64,000 nucleotides of DNA from Turbatrix aceti (Eukaryota > Nematoda > Chromadorea > Rhabditida > Panagrolaimidae): positions 5,031,246 through 5,095,245 of the forward strand of contig OZ017770.1 of the NCBI GenBank assembly GCA_963969345.1, in the 5' to 3' direction. Of this stretch, positions 48,583-59,455 are shown in pieces. Position numbers and translations under genes: made by a program. The notes beneath the pieces are model-generated. The model was not told the origin of the DNA, searched no databases, and saw only the letters and a list, made by a program, of their open reading frames with translations. The stretch's first letter is position 1; each line of letters begins with the position of its first letter.

Positions 48583-49485
48583 TTATGACAGATATGTTCT
48601 TTTTTGAACTGGTTTAGGATAGTAGTTGTAGTTTCGGTTGAGCCGTGTCTGAGGAGGCGGCTTTGATCTTGATTTTGCAAATTTTGGCTGGAGGCTGGGA
48701 AACCATCGCGAAAGAGTTCCAAATTTATATTGAATTTCCGGTATATGCGGGGGTTTTTTGCTGGCCAAAACAAAACCCAGGATTGCGAGGACGATTTGAT
48801 CAACCACCAAAATTATGGCCGTTATATAGGCCCACTTGAATTTGCATACTCCGATGTTGTATTTTTCGGATTCACAGATTTCCCTGACATTTGCATGGTT
48901 CCAGCCTGCGGGATAAATGAGGCAACTGGCTAACATACTCATGACTGAAAATTGACACTAAATTTTATTTTTTTTTACAGAAATGAAGGCTCACAAGAGA
49001 ACATGTGCATCCAAGAACTTATCAGGAATACATTGCGGTCCCGAAGAAGCACCAATAGCTAAAAGATTGCGGTCAGTTTGCGTTTTTTAAAACCATTTTT
49101 AAATTTACCAATATGGACAGCAAGGAAAATAAATTGAGTATCGTTGCTGTGATTACTAGAAAAAAAGCTATTTTGAACGGGACCGATAGTTGTTTGATTT
49201 TTATTGTATCCCATGCACAGTTCTTTTTTTGTGTCTCAATGTCGTTGTCTGCAGCGACACAGTAGTTGTACAGTCCAAAGGATTCATTTCGATCGTTTCC
49301 GATCCACTCAGGCATGATGAGGACAAAGAAACTGAGAGCTGCTGAAAGTTTGTTTTTCTCTGAACCATTTCCTATCAGTTAACGATTGCTTCCTCACCGG
49401 TACAGAACGTAAATAATACCCAAACAGCCCCTAGCGTTCTCCAATGACGGACGTATTCTTTATGATAGTCTACCAAATAAGGCAT
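48583..49485 (-). CDS. LHFPL-type tetraspan membrane protein
   Basis: Four minus-strand exons: 49485-49398, 49341-49109, 49058-48995, 48944-48583; 248 aa. Four membrane spans with the LHFPL signature order: YHKEYVRHWRTLGAVWVLFT in span 1, PEWIG and GLYNYC in the first loop, span 2 (FFLVITATILNLFSLLSI), SSWM ... SCLIYPAGW in span 3 with spacing identical to vertebrate LHFPL3/4, then ANVREIC ... CKFKWAYITAIILVVD leading through span 4. Family members are auxiliary subunits of receptors and channels: LHFPL4 for GABA-A receptors and LHFPL5 for hair-cell mechanotransduction with PCDH15. The C-terminal tail is long, basic and Pro/Tyr-rich. The start was chosen by homology to the LHFPL N terminus; the frame extends further upstream but without an ATG. 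Confidence 0.87.
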
Positions 49486-52400
49486 TCGAGCATCTGTCCA
49501 TAAAAAGTAGTCAAAATAGTTCAATTGATTGCTTGCGTTGTTGACAGGGGTAAAAAATTGATATTTAAGTGAGTCCAATTAAAAATCAGACGATTGTGGA
49601 CAACAAATTTGGGGGAATAGATGTCCGAAGGTAATATAATGTCGGACAATTGGTTTAAGACGAGATTGGAGGGATGGGGTCGAATCATTAAATGACTCAT
49701 TGAATTTCTGTTCAATTTGATTTCTTTATTCTGTCTCCGCTTAGTTTTGACGTCGTTGTCGTCGCTGTGACCGATGGCGACTGTGGCGGAGCTTTCTGTT
49801 GTCTTGCGCAAACACAGTCTTGGTTTAACTGTCATTGTCACATTCGTTACCTTTTTAACGCTTGCTTTTCCTCTGGCAAATAAGCTTCATTACTAATCCG
49901 AGGACAAATGAGGAAGAAGAGACGACGTCTGCATCGGGAACAAGCGACACACTTTTTTTCTCTATAATCTGATACGTAAAATGGAGTAAAATTTTCATGA
50001 TGTGAGCAAAACACTTGGAGAATTTAAATTAGAAAATATTATTCTTTTATTATTCAGCATTTGGTTTTGGGACTGTTGCCAATGGTTTGCAGTACTTTTT
50101 TTTCGGTCTCTATGCACACAATGATTTTCTTCTGTACGAATCTATTATTTAATGTGTTGAGGGTTTAAAACTTTCTCTCTTTTTTTTCCAATGCTTATAA
50201 CTCGACTGAATAACAGCGCAGCAGAGCCGTGTCTTCTTCGCGCAAGCAAGAAAAAAGAACCGGATAGATAGATGACTCCGTGTCTCTTCCTCCGGCTTGG
50301 CTTCATAACGCACATTTGTCAAAGCTGTCACAAAATCGTAAATATACGGATTTTGTGTCCCTCTTGCTTTCTACGGCTTATTTCTGTATCCGGGTGTGAT
50401 AGATAATACTTACACCTGTGAAGACCCCTTGGGGCTTTGGATGTGGTCGCCGGCCGCCTTTGACATGCCTTTTTAGAGGTATACAGCCGCGATTGCAATG
50501 TACTACGTGTTGACCGGCAGCTGCATAAACTCCGCAATATTTTTTTGGAGGCAATGCTTTGTAAAAAAAGGAACTGAAAGCGCTTGTATTTACCAGAAAT
50601 AAAAAGTGTTTCAAAATTATCGTTTTTCGGTGCAAAATAATAAAAGGCGTCATCAAAATAAATACACATAAGTGTATTGCGGTTGCGGTTTTTTTTGGCA
50701 TTTTTGAATGAGAATTTTTTTTCATATGCGCACGCGATCACAATTATTATTATTTTTAAGAGGATTTTTTTTGCGTTTCATTTTATTTACCCCATGGATG
50801 GTTTACCGAAGACCAGTCAGTCTACAGAGCAACAAAGCGACAGACTGAGCGAAAGTTGCAAAAATAGTAGACTTCAATTCTTTTTTTAGGGATAACATCA
50901 TCTGGTAGGGTAACATGCGTGCTCTTACCTGTTTTCTCGGTACAATTAGTTACACTTATTTTGTATTTTTCTCGCTATACGTTTTGGCTAACAAAATAAC
51001 CGTAAAGCTTTTTACGTGTTTGCCATAACATTCGCCGGTATTTTTTCATACAATTTTTTCATATTAATGATGTTTGTACATTACAACGACCTAAAGTGCA
51101 ATTTTTTTTTGTACTCCCATGTAAAGCATCTGTTCCGCCTGTGCGACGCGACGTTGATAACTTAGAAAATTAGCTTTCAAGATTACTTCGACGGGTGCAC
51201 AATTAAAGTTATTAGTTCTATGGGGCATGCGGAAGTGGTGGCTTTTTACGTCCTATGTTTGTGATATGGAATTAATCTGTAGAATATAAAAAAAGTTGAG
51301 CGTTGTCGTTCTTTTTTTATGGCACACGCAAATTGTGGGATTCAAAAACAAAGAAGGCTTTTGTCATTGTTTCTAGTCGACTACGTACGTATTTTTGTGT
51401 TTGCCAAGCATTGGCTCACAAATATCTGGCCGACGACAGGTCCGTTTTGGTTAATGCGCTAGATGCCAGATGTATTGGAATCCTGTATTTTCATCTTGCA
51501 ATAATACCGGTATATAGTAATGAGATAAAAGGTCACCGACTCACTTGTTTATGCGTATCAAAAGTCTTATGTGGCGCAGTTGCCTTGCGCTACTCGTCCG
51601 TAAACATTCCTTGCTACTTGTTCATTCTAGCGTGGGGTAAGAAGATGGATTTAGGAGCATATTCAGTACTCTAGCCAATGGCTAAACTGTTTTTGCTTTT
51701 TATGTAACACTTTTCAATGGCTGTCGTCTACAATGCAGTGCTGCTGTTCCATGTATTTTTTTTTCGAGTTGCTTAGCCATATTGGCAACTTGCAGTGTCT
51801 GTATTGCTCCCAAATTTGTATTAAAAAAATTGCATGTTGGCTCTCATGCGGTTGTGCTTTTGCATCAGCATTTGTCTAACAAGCTACATATCTTTCAATT
51901 TTTAAAGCTCGGGGATGTAGTATACATGGTTCATGTTTCGGATTTTTTTTAATGCGAATGTTTTATTTAGATTGAGATAAACTGTCTTGATTTCTCCGCG
52001 GCATCTTGGCTTTTACCCAAACGACAGACTACCGGCAATTTAGTAGTTTTTTGAGGGGAAGGGGCTTAAAATAAACTATTATGTTGCCAGAAAGAGAGGG
52101 CAAATGGCCAAAATTTTGGGGGGACGGAAGAAGTATTTTATACGAAGAGTAGGAGGACTTGGACTAGCACGAAAATGAGCAATTCTGTTAAATGTTGTTT
52201 TTTTTATAGCGAAAAAAGTGTTTTATGCATCAAAATTTTTTTTTTCATTTGATAGCTGCATTTTTTTCTTCAAACGGCAACACTATGTTCCCAAGTTTTT
52301 TCTTTGCTTCAAAGAATCCATCAATGCTCAAAGTTCGTAGTGCTAGTTGCATGCAATATGCGTTGGAAAATTTTAAACCCTCGATGACGGCATTTTTTGT

Positions 52401-54269
52401 TTTAATATAATTCTCCCGTTTCCTTGGTTACCATTCCCGGAAGAAAAAAATGTGTCGTGCGCAGACAATGCATGTGCTATCTTTCGCGGGTTATTGATTT
52501 GGTGTGATTCTGGTTGACCTTGAATTGAACGCCTGCCTGTTCTAACACAAAAAAGACCGACAATTGTGGTTTGAGCAATTGAATGAAATTTAAGACCAAG
52601 TATAGGTTTTGTGAGAAATAAAATATTACGTCTGAATAGCAGCAGTAACGTTGACGTCTGGAGGCCATTGTGATACAATATATCCGGCGTAGGCAAAATC
52701 TAGACGAACGAAGCCGGGTGGTGATCAATTGTTACGCGGTACTCTGGCGAATGAGGAAACGAAGAGCAAACTAACCGGCTTTAGAGACTTTTTGCGATGC
52801 GATATGGAGAATTGATAACTCGGGCTTCGCAATTACACGAAGGGGTTTTTTTCTCGTGTGACGGTATCAAGCGACTCAGCCAGGCTTACACGCGCGTAGG
52901 AGGTCTGACGACTACAAAAAACAGAAGGCCGTTGACGAAAGGCAGTACTTATTGTGTCATTCGGTCAATGGACTCCCGGTCGTCGGCACTTGCGACCTTT
53001 TCGCACTGCTTGCAGAGGAGCTCCATTGTTTGGTCGTTTTTGGGGTGTTTGAAAGGTTCAAAATCAATAGGCCAAGTGAAAGTTGAATGTCGTTTCTTCA
53101 AAGTCAAGTATAGTAACGCTGATATATTTTTGCCATTTGGGTTTGTAACTGTTCCGCGATATGTTTGTCGGAAGTTGTGCAGCTAACAAAGGTAATATAA
53201 GCTAAATAGACTTCGGGGAGGTCGTCGAGGTGTTCAAAGTTCGCTCGCGTCCTGAAATACATCCCGAACATAGTGCTGCTGCTTGTTTATAAACTTTGGA
53301 CTTGTGCTGACCAAAGTTTGGGTTGAAATTCTTTGTTGGGTTGTAATTCTATAACTCCCAAATTATTGATGTCGAAAAATTTGTAAATCATCTTAAATTA
53401 CACAGTGTAGCTAGTGATTATTTTTTTTGTAAACTTTTTGTAGCTGTCCTTTTTTACTTGAGTAAAAAAACTTTTTACGGATGCAGCGTCCTTCTGCCAT
53501 CTCGGGAAGTCAGGCGCATTTATAATTTTCTATCGATTGAATTTTTTTGTATTTTTGCCAAAACGCAACATGGCATTGAGCTTTGAGCATAAACGCTTAC
53601 GAACCGAAGTAGTCTTCCACGCCAATGAGATATACTTTGTCTTGCATGGGGCTGACACCAATTCAGCGAACCACTTGTTTGTACATACACAAATAACAAC
53701 CTCTTCTGAATGCCGTTATTGTATCCCTGCTTCTTCATCGCTCCCTCTAAGCAAGCAAAGCAAGAAGTCCAGTATGTTAATTTGGCGTTTATGTATTCTT
53801 TTTTTTCTAGCGTCTTCACATTCTTTTATTTATTATTATCAGACAAAAAAAAGCTCAACGGTTACTGTCTTTTACAATAAGCAATAAGCATCAAAACTTT
53901 GCATTAGCATTCAGGAGGGAACGGTGTAATACTATCGTTATTCCTTACTTCCGTTTTCTGTCATCCGTTAGGCTATCATGTTAACAACTAATTAATCATG
54001 TTTAACGGTGCCGCACGTACACCTTTATGCATCCGTCTGGTTTTATACAAAATGTATGGCTGCTTGCTTCTGCGAAGGTTTATCATTTTTAGTATCAATT
54101 TTTCAATTTGGGTAATGCAAAAATAATGCAATGTTGACTTTTTCTTATGTCCTAACACGTTAAACACATGTTTTATTTTTTGGTGACTTCGCTTGAAAGC
54201 TCTGAAATCCCTGGTTTTTTTTATTCTGTCTTGCGCTCTTTTTTCTCTTTCATACTGGGCAATGCGTGC
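49486..54269. other. Intergenic, no gene recognised
   Basis: 4.8 kb of AT-rich DNA with only short low-complexity frames. The frame 52797-53186 has slightly more balanced composition but no domain, acceptor or donor that fits. I see no gene. Confidence 0.5.
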
Positions 54270-55796
54270 GCACAGCGTATCGCTCAGTTCGCGCAAACTG
54301 TGAAAAAAAGTGGCCACTCGGCTGAGGAAAATTTTTGCCTGCGCGCGCACTCTTGTTTTTCTTGAAAGTGCACCCCAGATAATCGCAAAACAAAAATATA
54401 AAGATGCAAGTGTTTGTTTAGATTGATATTGTCATCGATTAAGCACATTTTTGCGAACATTTTGATGCCATTTTTGAAAAAAAATATTTATTGTGAGTCT
54501 CGCTGCATATTTCCAAAAACAGACATTTTTAAAAACGTTTGTGATAATTTCACAAAAAGTGTTCTGTACAGAGTTCTGAAATTTTTATGACAGATGCATA
54601 AGGTGTTGAAGAAGGTATCCTGAAAATTTGGTGCAATTTCGCCTTGAGATATTAAAGTTAGCTGCTGATAACTGTTTTTCTTTGTAAAATTGCGCGCAAG
54701 CACACCCCTCTGTTCCTACTCATGGTACTCTAAAAACATTTTTTGGTTAGAAAAATGTTCGACCCCTTCACTATTGGAATATTAAAGCAATCGGAACTTC
54801 AATACACAATTCGGGCGAGTGTCGTCGTCGAGTCGAGGAAGCACGGCGATGCGCACGAAGTTGCGGCAACAAGAAACGAGTGCCGCCGTCGATTGACCCT
54901 TCAGGGATGTACCTGAGTACGGCCATCGTGCTCTGGTACATCCCTGAATGCACGACTATCATGAGCAAGGCTAATAAGTTTTAAACATTCGGAACTTTAA
55001 ACCACTATTAGGGCGGGTGCCATGGACATGTTGTACTACTATACAAAATCACTAACAAGTTGTGAGTTGTTTGACCAGAAACAGAACAACTTCTTTGCCT
55101 TGCACATGATAGTCGTTCACTGCACACGATAGTCGTACTCAGGTACATCCCTGAAGGGTCAATCGACGGCGGCACTCGTTTCTTGTTGCCGCAACTTCGT
55201 GCGCATCGCCGTGCTTCCTCGACTCGACGACGACACTCGCCCGAATTGTGTATTGAAGTTCCGATTGCTTTAATATTCCAATAGTGAAGGGGTCGAACAT
55301 TTTTCTAACCAAAAAATGTTTTTAGAGTACCATGAGTAGGAACAGAGGGGTGTGCTTGCGCGCAATTTTACAAGGAAAAACAGTTATCAGCAGCTAACTT
55401 TAATATTTCAAGGCGAAATTGCACCAAAATTTCAGGATATCTTCTTCAACACCGTATGCAACTGTCATAAAAATTTCAGAACTCTGTACAGAACACTTTT
55501 TGTGAAATTATCACAAACGTTTTTAAAAATGTCTGTTTTTGGAAATATGCAGCGAGACTCACAATAAATATTTTTTTTCAAAAATGGCATCAAAATGTTC
55601 GCAAAAATGTGCTTAATCGATGACAATATCAATCTAAACAAACACTTGCATCTTAATATTTTTGTTTTGCGATTATCTGGGGTGCACTTTCAAGAAAAAC
55701 AAGAGTGCGCGCGCAGGCAAAAATTTTCCTCAGCCGAGTGGCCACTTTTTTTCACAGTTTGCGCGAACTAAAAATAGGCTTACCGATACGCTGTGC
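54270..55796. repeat. 1.5-kb inverted repeat (foldback)
   Basis: Arms about 54270-54969 and 55118-55796 are reverse complements at roughly 95 percent by eye, around a spacer of about 150 bp. The outermost matching word is GCACAGCGTATCG. The right arm carries an extra 20-bp insertion near its outer end. Each arm encodes the same chance 71-codon frame (54488-54703 minus, 55352-55567 plus). No target duplication was found. Confidence 0.9.
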
Positions 55797-56539
55797 GTGC
55801 GTGCGTAAATGCTACTAATGGCATGACGTAAAAGTTTTTGCCATGGAATATCTGATAGGCTTCATAGAGATGGCTTACGCGCATGTGCTCGTGGCAAAAG
55901 CGGAAAGAAAAGCGATGACAGTCAGAAGGTGACAATTTTCTTAGCTTTTTAAGATGCTGCCGTCTTCCCTAAGGCTTAAAATGAGAGATAAGACGTGCAT
56001 CTAATGTTTTTTACAATTACGGTGTGGTGTGCCGGGTGAGACAGATATATAAACTTGATAAGTGTTTCTATGCATCTATAAAACGTTAAAAAACTGTTTC
56101 ATGTTTTTTTGCCGTTTATCATGTGCTGCTTTGTTTTGTTTATTTTAACTTGTTTAGCTCGCATTCTAAACGTATTTTTGCCCTCCGGCTTCAAGTTGTT
56201 TTGCATTTTTTTCTGGTATATACGCTGTTTCCTCTTTTTTCAAAATTTACGATTTGTAAAATTGATACAAAATAAACTACGTGGTGTTATGTGTCGCAGA
56301 AGAAATTTGCGTTTAAATATTTTAAACAAAACGCTGTATATTCACGTGCATGTTGGGCGGGGTTGATAATAATTTTAAACCATTGTTTCATACGTTACAG
56401 CATACATCTGCGAAATTTAAGTACTTTTACCACCTACAACGATTAACAACTTCATGTTTTTTTTTGAACAAACGACCACAACTACATTTTTCTAATTCAA
56501 TAATATAAATTTTTTACATATACATCGCAAAAGGGTGCA
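55797..56539. other. Intergenic upstream of unidentified gene
   Basis: T-rich, no recognisable gene. The frame 56109-56366 is Phe/Leu-rich and unsupported. Confidence 0.5.
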
Positions 56540-59455
56540 ATGATTGATGTGCTTTCCCAACACATCGATGTACAAATGACCGAAGTTTCCTTATCCGAAG
56601 AAGTTGTTAAACCGTCAAGTTGTACACGCCAACTGTGTATGTAAAATTCTTATTTTTTTGGTGTTGTGGTGTTGTTGATACTGTGCAGTTGTTGGCCTTC
56701 ATCACAGTGATATATACAATGTCAACGGATTTTAGTGTCATCATCTGTTGAGTCTAACGGCACTCAGACATCGTCAGACACACTAAAGCGTTCTCTAACG
56801 GACTCAAGTGGGGTTCATGCTATGTCGGTCCAATCTCTTCTACTTGCTGACAAACCGAATCTGACAAAATTGAACAAATTGCCTAGCGATGATTCTCTGA
56901 GGTGAGTTTTGTCGATACGCATGTTCGTTCACAAGATAGGAGTTAGTATTTGTAGCTGCTAGACTAGCTAGCGGACTAGTGTGCACAGATATAATAATAA
57001 TAATGATACCACACTTTCACTTCCGTCTAACGGTCTTATGCGTGTGGCCTCGGTGTCTTGCTTATTTTTTTTCTACTACCACTGTCATCCAGACTCGATG
57101 GTAATAGTGTTAATTTTTTTAACGCTATTTGATTGACGACATGATGTCATGTGAAAACTTACAGTTTAACTTTAGTTTTGTACTTTTTTAAGCAGCTATT
57201 TCTTTCCTCTGGTCTGCCGGCTCTGAAGCCTTCCTTCATTTCACTCCAAGTTCCTCCAATAATCAGTGGAGCGTGAGGATTTTTGTTTTTGTTTTTATTT
57301 TAGAAAGCCACAATGATGCAGGATACGGCTGGAGAATTTTGTTGCGATATCTGGCTAGATTTAACTGCGAATGGACGTCATTTATTCAAGCTCGTGCTTT
57401 CTTCATTACTGTCTGTCTCGGAATTTGTCTTTATTGATATTGACCAAGAGCCCGGAATTGCACTTGATATCACAGCTTGACGTCGATACCTGCTTTACTG
57501 TAGCCTTGAAGTTGTTTTTTTGACACCAGGAAACAATTGCATTAAAAAAGTTTTGAGGTTACATTTCTGCACGGAATATATTTTTGCCTCGGTGTATTCT
57601 TAGCATGAGAATGAATAAATACAAGTCTCTCAACATCCTCATTTGTTAGCATTTTTCGATAGATACGAGTGCTCCTTGCTTTCATTCTACAATTTTTTTG
57701 CCTTAGATTGGCGCATGACTAAAAAAAAAGAGTGGCTGGTCAGTTACACGCGTCGAAAGGGCTGCGTATATCACTCAGCTTAAATATTTTTCCTATTCAT
57801 TGCCCACTATACCGGAGCAAGCAGGGTTTCGAAAGAAACTATCGACGGCCACGCAGATCCACGCGCTCAACATGATGGCCGAAAAGTGCGGAGAATATCA
57901 ACTCCCGCTATACGCCGTATTCGTCGACTCAAAGCCAAGCGACCGCCTGGACGACCTCGTATGCGCTGGACCGACGCCCTCGCCAACGAGTATTACAAGG
58001 CCCCGGCAAAAGACTTTGACTATAGACGAGTGATTTTCCTTTGATGTGCCCCTCTTCGTAATCCCAGTGATACTTTGTTATCCCGTGTGTACGAGTAAGA
58101 GATATAAATTGAAAAAAAATTGAAATTGAAATTGAAATTCATTGCCCACTAGATGACAATGTCCGATAAACACGTTTTCTTGTTTCGTTTGATGTTCGTG
58201 AATCACGGGATGAGTGTCATTCAAGGTACGCAATAGGCATGCTCATTTGTTATTACCTCACTGGTTCGAGGTGAAGCGCTTCTTTTTCTGGTATAGCATT
58301 TATAAAATTTGTGCAAATATTAAAGACAATCCTCAAAGTATAATTTTATATATGCGTTCGTTGGCTTTTGGATGGATGGTTCGACCATGTTCCTCCTCCT
58401 CTTGCGCTATAATTTGTCAAATGCAGGGCATTAGTTTTAGTTTCTTCTTATTTTAAAGTCGTGTCTACTACATACAAGCACTGCCTTTGTGGCCCTCTGG
58501 TAGCGTGGTTGCGAGTTTGCATGATTCACTCTTTGAATTGGGTTTTTCTTCGATGCTTTGCGAGCAAAACATTTGTTCATGAAATTGGGAGGAAATATGT
58601 TGGAGTACTTAACGCTGTCATTAGGTTTTCTTCGTTCTTTTCAGCTGAACGACTAGTCTTTTTTTTCTAGAAATGAAATATTGTATCTGAAAATTATTGC
58701 GTTTCTTTGGTAACAACTGCTCTTGACGTAGGGTCTACTATTTTTTTTTGAATTTTGATCATCAAATTTCATTTCATTTCATTTCATTTATTCTCTAACT
58801 CGTACGCACCATATCATACATACAACACTACAATGAACAGTCAGAAGGTGATGAAGATGATGATGGCGTCTCGTACGTAGAGGGGCCCATCCGGAACGGA
58901 TGTCTTTGCGATACGTGCACCCTGAGTTCGCAGCTCTTACAGGGGACGGGACGTGTTTTTGGTGTGGTGTGTTTTTCGATTGGATGATGACGAATGAGAT
59001 TGGAACACATGAACAACTGCACTTAGCTAACAAAATTGGTATACTACGTGCGTATTAAATATTACCAGAATCACAGTGGTGATGCGAGAATCAAGTTAAA
59101 TTCCGGTCTCAAACTTGATTTTCATTTACAAATAAAAACGACTGCGTAAATTTTTTTTCTGGGTTGCAATCTGTTTCAAGTTTCTGCTTTCGGATGAGAG
59201 ACGATGCGCTGGCAAGAGCAACGGAACGGGTTCAAAGCACTCCATGTTGAATATTTTTAACGCTGGTGGTCAGATAATCCTGCCTGATGCGTTGCGAATT
59301 GCAGTAGGAAAATCAAAAACGGACCGCCTGACAAATGCGATCGAAGCCGACCATCACCGGACTTCGCAGAGTCATGTCTGTATAGTAGTTGTTCTTGTTC
59401 ATGCCGCATCTGTTACACGGATTTCGTTGACAGACATGGCCAGTGTGTTAACGCT
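56540..59455 (+). CDS. Unidentified multi-exon gene, 5' part (incomplete model)
   Basis: Exon 1 56540-56636 (ATG start, phase 1 donor GTATGT) joins exon 2 56736-56901 (acceptor ATTTTAG, donor GTGAGT, phase 2) with no stop. The product is a Ser/Thr-rich N terminus (VLSQHIDVQMTEVSLSEE, SDTLKRSLTDSSG). A third exon at 59305-59455 (acceptor TTGCAG) is phase-compatible and Cys-rich (DFAESCLYSSCSCSCRICY, HGQC). The 2.4-kb intron between them would contain two retroelement remnants. If instead the acceptor near 57301 is used, the protein stops after three codons. Further exons may follow beyond 60.6 kb. No family recognised; exons 1-2 are solid by splice logic, exon 3 is tentative. Confidence 0.45.
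57810..58136 (+). mobile_element. Internally deleted non-LTR retroelement fragment
   Basis: A 327-bp insertion flanked by 15-bp target duplications ATTCATTGCCCACTA (57795-57809 and 58137-58151) and ending in a (TTGAAA)n-like tail. The frame begins with a reverse transcriptase piece (EQAGFRKKLSTATQIHAL, LPLYAVFVDS). It passes with a frame change directly into the ORF2 C terminus (RMRWTDALANEYYKAPAKD ... stop), so most of the coding region is missing. It is inactive. Confidence 0.85.
58762..59033 (-). mobile_element. Probable 3' end of a minus-strand non-LTR retroelement
   Basis: Read on the minus strand, about 230 bp of non-coding sequence ends in AGAATAAATG followed by four or five ATGAA-type units (58762-58791), the usual simple-repeat tail of such elements. 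No coding remnant or target duplication was recognised, so the 5' limit is a guess. Confidence 0.4.

Noticed and set aside
52797..53186. 129-codon frame with balanced composition
   Set aside because: No recognisable domain, no acceptor or donor in phase, no neighbouring exons.
54488..54703. Pair of 71-codon frames, one in each arm of the 54-56 kb palindrome
   Set aside because: The same sequence read from two inverted arms, with no start context or domain.
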